From contig JAUWCK010000054.1 in NCBI GenBank assembly GCA_030609345.1, forward strand, positions 1-7,083: DNA of 7,083 nucleotides, read 5' to 3'. This DNA comes from Methanosarcinales archaeon. Its GTDB lineage: Archaea; Halobacteriota; Methanosarcinia; Methanosarcinales; Methanogasteraceae. Below, in pieces: positions 1-5,388 of this stretch. The notes beneath the pieces are model-generated. The model worked only from the letters and a program-made list of their open reading frames with translations. It searched no databases and was not told the origin of the DNA. The position numbers were made by a program, and so were the translations under genes. Each line of letters starts with the position of its first letter. Position 1 is the first letter of the stretch.

Positions 1-137
1 TACAACCTGAACTCGTAGAGGATGTGCTTCTGAAGAGCCGGATGAGGGAAATCTTCAAGTCCGGTTCTGTGAGGGGGCTCATAGCAACCTTGGGGCTATT
101 ACCTCAAAAAAAAGGTGTGCTATGGGCTCTACTCGAC
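1..137 (+). mobile_element. 3' end of a group II intron (domains V and VI, 3' splice site)
   Basis: This is the tail of a self-splicing retroelement; its 5' part lies outside the window. Domain V is 35-67: it opens with GAGCCGGA (35-42, holding the catalytic AGC triad at 36-38), has a GAAA tetraloop hairpin in the middle, and closes with TCCGGTTC (60-67). Domain VI is 71-134. GCTCATAGCA (77-86) pairs with TGCTATGGGC (118-127), 74-76 pair with 128-130, A131 bulges out, and GAG (71-73) pairs with CTC (132-134). A131 is thus the predicted branch point, 7 bases from a 3' end in ..CTCGAC at 137, as expected for this ribozyme class. The distal part of domain VI is extended and includes ACCT/AGGT around an A8 run. 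The triplets at 1-18 read YNLNS then stop and may be the last residues of the intron reverse transcriptase, but that is too short to prove. The intron has the same orientation as the JAMM gene downstream. Confidence 0.88.
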
Positions 138-142
138 AGGAA

Positions 143-182
143 CGCGGAGGGAAAAGCTCTGCATCCTCAGCACTTCTCCGCG
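143..182 (+). other. inverted repeat just after the intron, terminator-like
   Basis: CGCGGAG (143-149) is the exact reverse complement of CTCCGCG (176-182), enclosing a 26-base loop and followed by a T-rich stretch (GTTATTTTATTG). It could be a terminator of the transcript entering from the intron side, or a structure in the 3' exon. The long loop makes this weak. Confidence 0.3.
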
Positions 183-253
183 GTTATTTTATTGCCAGAA
201 AACAGTATCACAATCACAGGATCGATCAACACACCGGAGTATTACGATCAGAC

Positions 254-271
254 TACGATGTTCGCATCGTA
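254..271 (+). promoter_or_regulatory. perfect UUCG hairpin in the leader of the P-loop/JAMM gene
   Basis: TACGATG (254-260), the tetraloop TTCG (261-264) and CATCGTA (265-271) form a perfect 7-bp stem with a UUCG loop. It ends 17 bases before the ATG at 289. The loop is closed by G-C rather than the extra-stable C-G. Between hairpin and ATG there is no clear Shine-Dalgarno, so the structure may influence translation or mark an RNA processing point; this is inference. The rest of 138-288 shows no convincing gene. Confidence 0.45.
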
Positions 272-288
272 ACAGAGCAATTACCATC

Positions 289-1347
289 ATGACGGTCATC
301 AACACCTCAAAACTTGACCGAAGAGAAGCACAGAGAGCCCTCTCAGCCGAACTCGACCGCCACCCCCTGATAATCCTCCTTGGTCCACAGGGAAGCGGCA
401 AGACCACGCTTGCAATCGAACTCATCGACAGCCGGGTGGGCGCGATCTTTGAAGGCAGAGTCAGGAGTTCCCAGCCCGTGATACTGCTTCGGAGGGATGC
501 AATGGAGTCCATGCAGCGGATGGAGGTCGAACACAGGAAACTGCCAATTGAGGGTGCGGATGGAGCCATATACGTGGACGTGAGCATGTATGACGCGCTG
601 AAAGCCACAATCGAGGGCGTCTTCGATGTCATGGAACTCGGGGAGGATGTGCTCGTCTCGCGGATAACAGAACTCGTTGGTGGCGTTTTCGAGGTCCGTG
701 TGATCGAGGTTGTTGCCGATTCCGAGGATCTCAGGGAGAGGCGCATGAACCGGCACAAGGATGCTGCTGCAAGGCTTGAGATGCTTCTTCTAAAGGAGCA
801 GCGCTTCGGGGTGGAGTCGAACATCTGGGGAATCCAGGGGGCGAGAGTCGGGGATATCATAAGCCGGGACTCGGTTAGCCCCTATCTCTCGGGTCAGATA
901 TCCCGGACTCCGAAGGACTTCAGCCGGGCGATACCGACGAAGGGGCTAAGTCTCGAGGAATGCCTCCGGGAGATGATTGGTATCGCCAAAAACGAGAAGC
1001 TGGAGTCTGGGTTTCTCGTGCTACACCGCGAGGGCGAGCAGCAGGCGATAAGCGACATCCTGGTCGGGAGCAGAGATTCCATAATCGGGGTCACGATGCT
1101 CGAACTCTATGTGGGCTACCGGCAGAGGCGGCGGAATCTGCAGGATCGGCAGGTGTATGTGCCTGACATCGAGGGCACAGTGGAACTGATCCACTCCCAC
1201 ATGCAGGGCGACTTCCGGCTGTCAGACGCTGATCGCGGGGGTGCTGAGCGCTTCGGGATCATCGTCTCGGTCGTGGAGCCGGACGGAGGCGTGGATTCCA
1301 CGAACGAGGCAAGGAGAGAAGAGTTAAGGCAGATACTGTGGTGGTGA
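289..1347 (+). CDS. P-loop NTPase fused to a JAMM/MPN+ metalloprotease domain
   Basis: The protein has 352 residues and no signal peptide or membrane segment, so it is cytoplasmic. The N-terminal part has a Walker A motif, GPQGSGKTT, at residues 32-40 after a hydrophobic strand (LIILL). A basic helix, RERRMNRHK, near 148-156 resembles a kinase lid, but no clear Walker B could be assigned. The C-terminal part (about 217-335) matches the JAMM zinc-protease pattern exactly: H302-S-H304, seven residues, S312, two residues, D315 (HSHMQGDFRLSDAD). The helix LEECLREMIGIAKNEK ends just before E239 (ESGFLVL), the likely catalytic Glu. The match to the archaeal AfJAMM layout is good, except that the Pro usually following HSH is Met305. 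JAMM enzymes cut isopeptide or peptide bonds of ubiquitin-like proteins, including SAMP conjugates in archaea. An ATP-binding domain on the same chain is unusual. ATG 289 was chosen because upstream codons in this frame run into intron sequence. The ribosome binding site is weak. The N-terminal family is not recognised. Confidence 0.8.
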   Translation: MTVINTSKLDRREAQRALSAELDRHPLIILLGPQGSGKTTLAIELIDSRVGAIFEGRVRSSQPVILLRRDAMESMQRMEVEHRKLPIEGADGAIYVDVSMYDALKATIEGVFDVMELGEDVLVSRITELVGGVFEVRVIEVVADSEDLRERRMNRHKDAAARLEMLLLKEQRFGVESNIWGIQGARVGDIISRDSVSPYLSGQISRTPKDFSRAIPTKGLSLEECLREMIGIAKNEKLESGFLVLHREGEQQAISDILVGSRDSIIGVTMLELYVGYRQRRRNLQDRQVYVPDIEGTVELIHSHMQGDFRLSDADRGGAERFGIIVSVVEPDGGVDSTNEARREELRQILWW

Positions 1348-1417
1348 GATGTGGCTGGGGTGTTATAGGGGTGGATCGAAAGACTTGAAGAAAAATAAGA
1401 GTGAAAGGGGATCTACG

Positions 1418-1555
1418 ATGATTTTAGAAAATTTGACCGACGTTCCATCGACCGACCCGAGCAATCTTATCAGATTAAGGGACAGTGTCTATTCTGCGGA
1501 CTTGGTTATAAAGTCCGGTCATAAACTGACAACCCCTCCGAGATCAAAACGTTAA
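1418..1555 (+). CDS. possible 45-aa hypothetical protein
   Basis: This is a short ORF starting MILENLTDVP and ending PPRSKR, with a purine-rich stretch AAAGGGG (1404-1410) about 7 bases before the ATG. No family is recognised. Its stop codon overlaps the TATA box of the next gene. A rival frame (1405-1524) reads through the same bases and ends in CLFCGLGYKVRS and stop, resembling a zinc-knuckle tail, but it lacks a normal start codon. The region may therefore hold a gene remnant rather than a working gene. The remainder of 1348-1604 shows only the promoter elements described separately. Confidence 0.25.
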   Translation: MILENLTDVPSTDPSNLIRLRDSVYSADLVIKSGHKLTTPPRSKR

Positions 1556-1558
1556 ATA
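1552..1558 (+). promoter_or_regulatory. TATA box of the AtwA-like gene
   Basis: TTAAATA sits behind an A-rich stretch (ATCAAAAC) that could serve as BRE. Archaeal spacing would put the transcription start near 1577-1580, giving a leader of about 25 bases with the ribosome binding site at its end. A second TATA-like string (TTATAAAG, near 1505-1512) is less well placed. Confidence 0.5.
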
Positions 1559-1592
1559 CAGGTCGCAAGTAAGGTAGCAACTCACACGCATC

Positions 1593-1598
1593 AGGAGG
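1593..1598 (+). promoter_or_regulatory. strong Shine-Dalgarno of the AtwA-like gene
   Basis: AGGAGG lies 6 bases before the ATG at 1605, the strongest ribosome binding site in the window. It decides this start over the ATG four codons later. Confidence 0.8.
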
Positions 1599-1604
1599 AT
1601 TCAA

Positions 1605-3317
1605 ATGACAAACATGCTGGAAGTAAACAATATCGCAAAAGAGTACACCATCGGCACAGAAAAGATAAGAGCGCTCGATGGAGTCAGTTTTAACGTAAAT
1701 GAAGGTGAGATCGTAGGTCTGATAGGGCGAAGCGGCGGCGGGAAGAGCACGCTATTAAATATCGTCCGCGGGTTTGAGGCGTTTGACGAGGGGGCGCTTA
1801 AACTGGATGGGCTTCTGGTCACGCCGGACTCTGATAAAGAGGTTTTTTTAAAGCTCAAACAAATTACTGCGATACATCTCCAGCGGTCATTCGCGCTGTG
1901 GTCGGATTATGTGGTGAACGACGTCCTCCGGAAGATATACTCGCTTCGGATCGGTTACGAGGGTCTTCCGCCCAAAGACCTCCCCGAGTACGATGCGATG
2001 GTGGAAGAGGCGATGGAGTACGTCAGGATGGTCGGGCTTCAAGAGAAGGCAAAGCATGTCGATTACGTCCTGAGCGGTGGCGAGAAACAGCGGGTGATCA
2101 TAGCGAGACAGCTTGCAAAAAAGCCAAAGATACTCCTGCTCGACGAACCTGCGACAATGGCGTGCCCTGCAACCAAACAAGAGATTCTTGACACGCTTAA
2201 GAAGGTGAACAGCGAGACCGGGCTTACCATGCTCTGTGCATCACACCTCCCGGAGGTTCACAGATACCTCGTGGACCGGCTGATATGGCTCGACGGCGGG
2301 AAGGTAATCCTCGAAGGCGATCCCGAATACGTGATAGGTGAGTTTTTAAAAGAGATGCCTGATCCGATTCCGCTATCGAAAAGTGAACCGGGCAAGAGAG
2401 AGATAGCCATAAAGGTGGAGGATGTTTCGCACAGGTTCTATCTCATATCGATCGGTGGAGAGACGCTCAGATTCGACTCGCTCAACTTCAGCATCAACGA
2501 GGGAGAGATCACGTCGATCATAGGTCCGAGCGGCGCAGGAAAAACGGTCCTCTGGAAGATGCTGTGCGGTTTCCTGTTTCCGAAGGAGGGGAAGGTGCTT
2601 TACAGGCAAGGTGATGAGTGGGTGAACATGAGCCAGTACCACAGGGAGAGGATGGAGGTCAGAAGACGGACGGGGCTCATGTTCCAGGAGTTCGCGCTAA
2701 GCCCACATGAGACGATCGTGAACCAGCTCGCATTCAAACTTGGCGTGAAAGGGCAGCATGTAATAGAGGAGGCGCAAGAACGGGCAGAAGAACTCGGTAT
2801 AAGCGAGAATGTGCTTGACACGATCTACCAGATTGTGGATATGCCAGAGACCGATGCAAAGGACAAACTCGAATCGCTCGGGTTCTCTCCGGATATCCTT
2901 GGCGTGCTATTCCCGCGTTTCCCGCGTACAGAGACCATAAAGTACGCTGAACCGATCTTCGGTGCGCTCGATCTCTCGATGGACGTGCTGGATAAGTACC
3001 CGCAGGAGTTGTCAGGCGGCGAGAAGGTGCGGGCGATGCTCGCGATAACGCTTGCGCCGAAGCCGGATATCTTACTGCTCGATGAGCCGTTTGGGGATCT
3101 CGACCCGATAACGCTTAGGGATGTCACCAACTCGCTAAAAAGGATCAACGCCGAGTTCGGGACAACGATCCTCCTGATCAGCCACCACCTCGATTTCGTG
3201 AGGGAGGTATCCCATCGCACGATCCTGATCGATGGCGGTGAGTTCATCATGGAAGGAAAGCCGGATGCAGTCTGCGATGAACTGATCCAGCGGTCAGGCG
3301 CGGTGTATCTGCAGTGA
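1605..3317 (+). CDS. atwA: tandem ABC ATPase resembling methyl-coenzyme M reductase component A2
   Basis: This 570-aa cytoplasmic protein has two nucleotide-binding domains and no membrane segments. Component A2 (AtwA) hydrolyses ATP during reductive activation of the Ni-F430 centre of methyl-coenzyme M reductase. NBD1: Walker A GRSGGGKST (41-49), Q-loop Q93 (HLQRSFALW), signature LSGGE (156-160), Walker B ILLLDEP (176-182), H-loop H214. NBD2: Walker A GPSGAGKTV (307-315), Q361 (FQEFALSPHE), LSGGE (469-473), ILLLDEPFGDLDP (489-501), H527. The SH(L)PEV and WLDGGKVILEGDP stretches of NBD1 and the DEWV / PHET segments of NBD2 resemble AtwA as I remember it. Oddities: NBD1 has TMACPAT where a GxLDPxT D-loop is expected; the cysteine-rich insert I recall after the first Walker A of methanogen AtwA is absent; and NBD2 has a long insert between Q-loop and signature. 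It may therefore be a paralogue (A2-like) rather than canonical AtwA. No mcr genes are in the window. Confidence 0.75.
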   Translation: MTNMLEVNNIAKEYTIGTEKIRALDGVSFNVNEGEIVGLIGRSGGGKSTLLNIVRGFEAFDEGALKLDGLLVTPDSDKEVFLKLKQITAIHLQRSFALWSDYVVNDVLRKIYSLRIGYEGLPPKDLPEYDAMVEEAMEYVRMVGLQEKAKHVDYVLSGGEKQRVIIARQLAKKPKILLLDEPATMACPATKQEILDTLKKVNSETGLTMLCASHLPEVHRYLVDRLIWLDGGKVILEGDPEYVIGEFLKEMPDPIPLSKSEPGKREIAIKVEDVSHRFYLISIGGETLRFDSLNFSINEGEITSIIGPSGAGKTVLWKMLCGFLFPKEGKVLYRQGDEWVNMSQYHRERMEVRRRTGLMFQEFALSPHETIVNQLAFKLGVKGQHVIEEAQERAEELGISENVLDTIYQIVDMPETDAKDKLESLGFSPDILGVLFPRFPRTETIKYAEPIFGALDLSMDVLDKYPQELSGGEKVRAMLAITLAPKPDILLLDEPFGDLDPITLRDVTNSLKRINAEFGTTILLISHHLDFVREVSHRTILIDGGEFIMEGKPDAVCDELIQRSGAVYLQ

Positions 3318-3398
3318 AGTGTGGGTGAAGGTGCATCGATCCGAACGCCCGGGCGCACGCTGATGTGGGCGGCGACGGTCAGGTCACATCCCTCGACA

Positions 3399-3430
3399 CG
3401 CTCATGATCCTGCAAGGCTGGCTGGGTGGC
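3399..3430 (+). repeat. direct repeat, copy 1
   Basis: This is a 32-base core identical to 4105-4136, encoding the LMILQGWLGG part of the dockerin-like tail. A diverged alignable stretch extends it leftwards to 3383. The copies lie 706 bases apart in the same orientation and bracket the two small genes. Confidence 0.85.
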
Positions 3431-3436
3431 GCAATC

Positions 3437-3444
3437 AATATATG
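3437..3444 (+). promoter_or_regulatory. TATA-like box for the small gene pair
   Basis: AATATATG sits about 65 bases before the ATG at 3502. Archaeal spacing predicts a start near 3465, inside or next to the hairpin 3457-3476. It overlaps the stop of the dockerin-like remnant. Confidence 0.35.
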
Positions 3445-3456
3445 ATGTGGCAAAGA

Positions 3457-3476
3457 TATGCCAATTCACAGGCATA
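3457..3476 (+). promoter_or_regulatory. small hairpin in the leader of the gene pair
   Basis: TATGCC (3457-3462) and GGCATA (3471-3476) form a perfect 6-bp stem with an 8-base loop. It ends 25 bases before the start codon. It may be an operator-like dyad or a leader structure. Confidence 0.3.
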
Positions 3477-3501
3477 CATACGCATATAATTTGGTGATAT
3501 T

Positions 3502-3708
3502 ATGGTGATGAGAACCCTTGAAATCCGTAAAATCCGTTTCTTGGTACCCCATGACAGGATAGATTACGTTGTAAACAGAATAAGAGAGATCAATAAAGCA
3601 CTGGAGATAACTGTGGACGGCGATGAAGTGCAGGTTGCTGGCGATCTCCACAACACGAAGATGCGTAAAAATATTTTGGAATTATTATGGAGTGAGAGTT
3701 ATGGGTAG
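3502..3708 (+). CDS. 68-aa protein of unknown function, partner of the small protease
   Basis: The gene begins at ATG 3502 behind GGTGAT (3493-3498), a good archaeal ribosome binding site; a second ATG two codons later is also possible. The sequence suggests alternating strand and helix: IRKIRFLVP (strand), DRIDYVVNRIREINKAL (helix), EITVDGDEVQVAG (strand pair), then a C-terminal helix to LLWSESYG. It has no cysteine, signal peptide or membrane segment. It overlaps the next gene by 8 bases (stop TAG at 3706-3708, next ATG at 3701), so the two are probably translationally coupled and their products may interact. The layout recalls small antitoxin or adaptor pairs, but no family is recognised. 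Confidence 0.7.
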   Translation: MVMRTLEIRKIRFLVPHDRIDYVVNRIREINKALEITVDGDEVQVAGDLHNTKMRKNILELLWSESYG

Positions 3709-4045
3709 ACTGTACCGCGCAATCGAAGTTATGTCGGATACCCAACGCGCATATACGGTCGGTTTTATTGATACAGGCGCAGATAGCAGCGTAATGAGCC
3801 GGCGGCTGGCTGAAAGCATGGGAATAGAACTAAAAGGCTGCATCGAAATGGTTTCGGCATCCGGTCATCTGATAGTAGGGCGACAGGCAGAAGTGCATCT
3901 GAGAACCCTAACTGACGACATAACCGCGGAACTTGAGATCGGGGTGACTGATGAGCTATTCGATGATGAAATTGATGAGAATGGTGTTGAAGTGATCATC
4001 GGACTGGATTTTCTGGAAGAAGTCAATATGAAGATTGTGTTTTGA
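3701..4045 (+). CDS. retropepsin-like clan AA aspartyl protease, 114 aa
   Basis: The catalytic motif DTGAD is at residues 24-28, preceded by the strand AYTVGFI and followed by SSVMSRRLAESMGIEL, the usual helix. A second conserved element near the C-terminus, VIIGLDFLEEVNMKI (98-112), matches the hydrophobic-hydrophobic-G-x-D-F-L pattern of retropepsin folds. At 114 residues it carries a single aspartate site, so activity would need a homodimer, as in retroviral proteases. There is no signal peptide, so it is likely cytoplasmic. ATG 3701 was chosen over the in-frame ATG at 3623 because GGAGTGAG (3689-3696) precedes it and it gives a short overlap with the upstream gene. It could process a specific peptide or be a regulatory or toxin-like protease; the substrate is unknown. 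Confidence 0.75.
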   Translation: MGRLYRAIEVMSDTQRAYTVGFIDTGADSSVMSRRLAESMGIELKGCIEMVSASGHLIVGRQAEVHLRTLTDDITAELEIGVTDELFDDEIDENGVEVIIGLDFLEEVNMKIVF

Positions 4046-4104
4046 TTAGGTGGTTGGTTCTGGCGTATGTGCTTGTTGCGACAACCGTGTCACATCCTCG
4101 GGCG

Positions 4105-4136
4105 CGCTCATGATCCTGCAAGGCTGGCTGGGTGGC
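4105..4136 (+). repeat. direct repeat, copy 2
   Basis: Identical over 32 bases to 3399-3430, with the diverged extension starting at 4089. It ends 69 bases before the radical SAM start; copy 1 ends 71 bases before the start of the 68-aa gene. Confidence 0.85.
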
Positions 4137-4156
4137 AGCCCCAATTACAGGAAAAC

Positions 4157-4164
4157 TATTAATA
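4157..4164 (+). promoter_or_regulatory. TATA-like box of the radical SAM gene
   Basis: TATTAATA follows GAAAAC, a possible BRE. The predicted start is near 4184, leaving a leader of about 20 bases that contains GGTGAT (4197-4202) and then the ATG at 4206. Confidence 0.45.
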
Positions 4165-4205
4165 CTTTGAAGAAAGTTAGAAGAAAGCTAAAATAGGGTG
4201 ATATT

Positions 4206-5351
4206 ATGGTCTTTCACGTAATGCTAATCCCAACTCTGGGCTGTCCTTCCAATTGCAGTTACTGCTGGAGTTCCGAAGAAGATTCTCCAGTAATGAGCAT
4301 CGAGACCATCAAGGAAGTGGTTACATGGCTAAAAGATTTTCGGGATGATCAGGTTACCTTCACCTTCCATGGCGGGGAGCCGCTCCTTGCCGGCGCGGAG
4401 TTTTACCGGGAAGCGCTGCCATTGCTGGCAGAAGGCGCAAGTCATCTGAAACCGGCTTTTGCCCTGCAGACCAATCTCTGGAAGATGACCCCGGAATTAG
4501 CCCGGATTCTGGCGGAGTACAATATCCCGATTGGTTCCAGTCTGGATGGTCCAAAGGAACTTAACGACCTGCAGAGAGGCGAGGGATATTATGATAAGAC
4601 CATGCGGGGCTATGAAATTGCCCGGGATAACGGTCTTGATGTGAGATTTATCTGCACCTTCACCGCACAATCTGTAAAGTTTAAAGAGGAGATCTTCAAT
4701 TTTTTCCTGGAGAATGGCTTAACTCTTAAATTGCATCCTGCATTGCCGTCGTTACGTGATGACAGCTCTAACGAATGGGTGCTTGATTCGGAAGAGTACG
4801 GGAACTTGTTGATTTTCCTTCTGGATAAATATCTGGAAAATATGGATAAAATTGAAGTTATGAATATCGACCACCTGTGTAAAGGTGTGTTCACACGCAG
4901 GGGCACGGTCTGCACCTACGTGGATTGCATGGATAGCACCTTTGCGGTGGGACCTGATGGGAGCATATACCCCTGCTACCGCTTCGTGGGCATGTCCGAA
5001 TATGTGATGGGTAGTGTCTATGACCATCCCAGCATGGACGATCTCGCCCAATCCGGCGCATGGAAGCTTATGCACCAGTTCAAGGACTATGTGGACAGGG
5101 AATGCAAGGACTGTCCTTACATCGATTTTTGTCGAGGCGGATGCCCTTACAATGCTATAGTACCTAACAACGGTGAAGTAAAGGGAGTAGATCCCCATTG
5201 TACCGCTTATAAGATGATATTCAAAGAAATAACCGACCGTATCAATCAGGATTTCATGGGAGCCCCTAATATGGCGATGAACCCTTTCCAATCAGAACCT
5301 GCCAAGGATGCAAAGCCAGGAATAATGTCATTAATATTTCGCATGATGTGA
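4206..5351 (+). CDS. radical SAM/SPASM enzyme, probable peptide- or protein-modifying
   Basis: The protein has 381 residues. Its N-terminus carries the radical SAM cluster motif CxxxCxxC at C13, C17, C20 (CPSNCSYCW) and the SAM-binding GGEP at 56-59. The C-terminal SPASM domain has the full cysteine set for auxiliary Fe-S clusters: C241, C257, then C300-x2-C303-x5-C309-x3-C313 and C332; C225 and C236 lie just before. FAVGPDGSIYPCYRF (246-260) and CPYIDFCRGGCPYN (303-316) are typical of anaerobic sulfatase-maturase-like and RiPP-modifying enzymes. It may fall with the methanogen peptide-modifying radical SAM families of the Mhun_1560/AF1577 type; I infer this from general resemblance. No cysteine-rich precursor peptide is seen next to it. 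It is preceded by GGTGAT (4197-4202), giving the same GGTGATATTATGGT string found at the 68-aa gene. The C-terminal 30 residues are Met-rich. It faces the asparagine-synthetase-like gene with a 26-base gap. Confidence 0.88.
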   Translation: MVFHVMLIPTLGCPSNCSYCWSSEEDSPVMSIETIKEVVTWLKDFRDDQVTFTFHGGEPLLAGAEFYREALPLLAEGASHLKPAFALQTNLWKMTPELARILAEYNIPIGSSLDGPKELNDLQRGEGYYDKTMRGYEIARDNGLDVRFICTFTAQSVKFKEEIFNFFLENGLTLKLHPALPSLRDDSSNEWVLDSEEYGNLLIFLLDKYLENMDKIEVMNIDHLCKGVFTRRGTVCTYVDCMDSTFAVGPDGSIYPCYRFVGMSEYVMGSVYDHPSMDDLAQSGAWKLMHQFKDYVDRECKDCPYIDFCRGGCPYNAIVPNNGEVKGVDPHCTAYKMIFKEITDRINQDFMGAPNMAMNPFQSEPAKDAKPGIMSLIFRMM

Positions 5352-5388
5352 ACGTTCATAAGGTATATTAATCCACATCAGTTTTTTG
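5344..5388 (+). terminator. hairpin plus T-run terminator of the radical SAM gene
   Basis: TGATGTG (5344-5350, overlapping the stop codon) pairs with CACATCA (5374-5380) over a 23-base loop, followed at once by GTTTTTTG. A T-run is the main archaeal termination signal. The region overlaps the 3' end of the convergent minus-strand gene. Confidence 0.5.

Larger units (their letters stand above)
3329..3445 (+). pseudogene. dockerin-like C-terminal tail remnant, copy 1
   Basis: The open stretch reads ADVGGDGQVTSLDTLMILQ and then GWLGGAINI and stop. DVGGDGQVTSLD fits a 12-residue EF-hand-like dockerin loop (acidic or polar residues at 1, 5, 10, 12; G at 6; V at 8), followed by the usual LMILQ helix. 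Such tails are common at the C-termini of secreted proteins in methanogens and ANME archaea. Here it starts a few codons after an in-frame stop, has no start codon, and no extracellular domain precedes it, so it is a fragment. It lies 11 bases after the AtwA-like stop and ends just where the next promoter begins. Confidence 0.6.
4080..4196 (+). pseudogene. dockerin-like C-terminal tail remnant, copy 2
   Basis: The frame reads DNRVTSSGALMILQGWLGG and then SPNYRKTINTLKKVRRKLK and stop (TAG 4194-4196). It retains the second half of a dockerin-like EF-hand loop, but the last Asp is replaced by Gly and nothing recognisable remains upstream. The tail after GWLGG is short and very basic. An ATG at 4110 could start a 28-aa peptide. 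Its stop directly abuts the ribosome binding site of the radical SAM gene and is in the same frame as that gene. A remnant is the simplest reading; a tiny leader peptide is the alternative. Confidence 0.5.

Noticed and set aside
115..288. Upstream extension of the P-loop/JAMM frame to the ATG at 115
   Set aside because: It begins inside intron domain VI and the translated residues show no protein-like pattern; the ATG at 289 gives a natural N-terminus.
189..860. Minus-strand ORF of 223 codons opposite the P-loop/JAMM gene
   Set aside because: It is a serine- and arginine-rich shadow of the plus-strand gene with no motif of its own.
4080..4210. Pyrrolysine read-through of the TAG at 4194 linking the dockerin-like tail to the radical SAM protein
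   Set aside because: The frames do match, but the TAG abuts a good ribosome binding site and the radical SAM domain starts normally at 4206; no conservation across the junction can be argued.
5349..5358. Palindrome TGAACGTTCA at the end of the radical SAM gene as an operator
   Set aside because: It overlaps the stop codon, sits in the loop and stem of the terminator hairpin between convergent genes, and has no promoter nearby.
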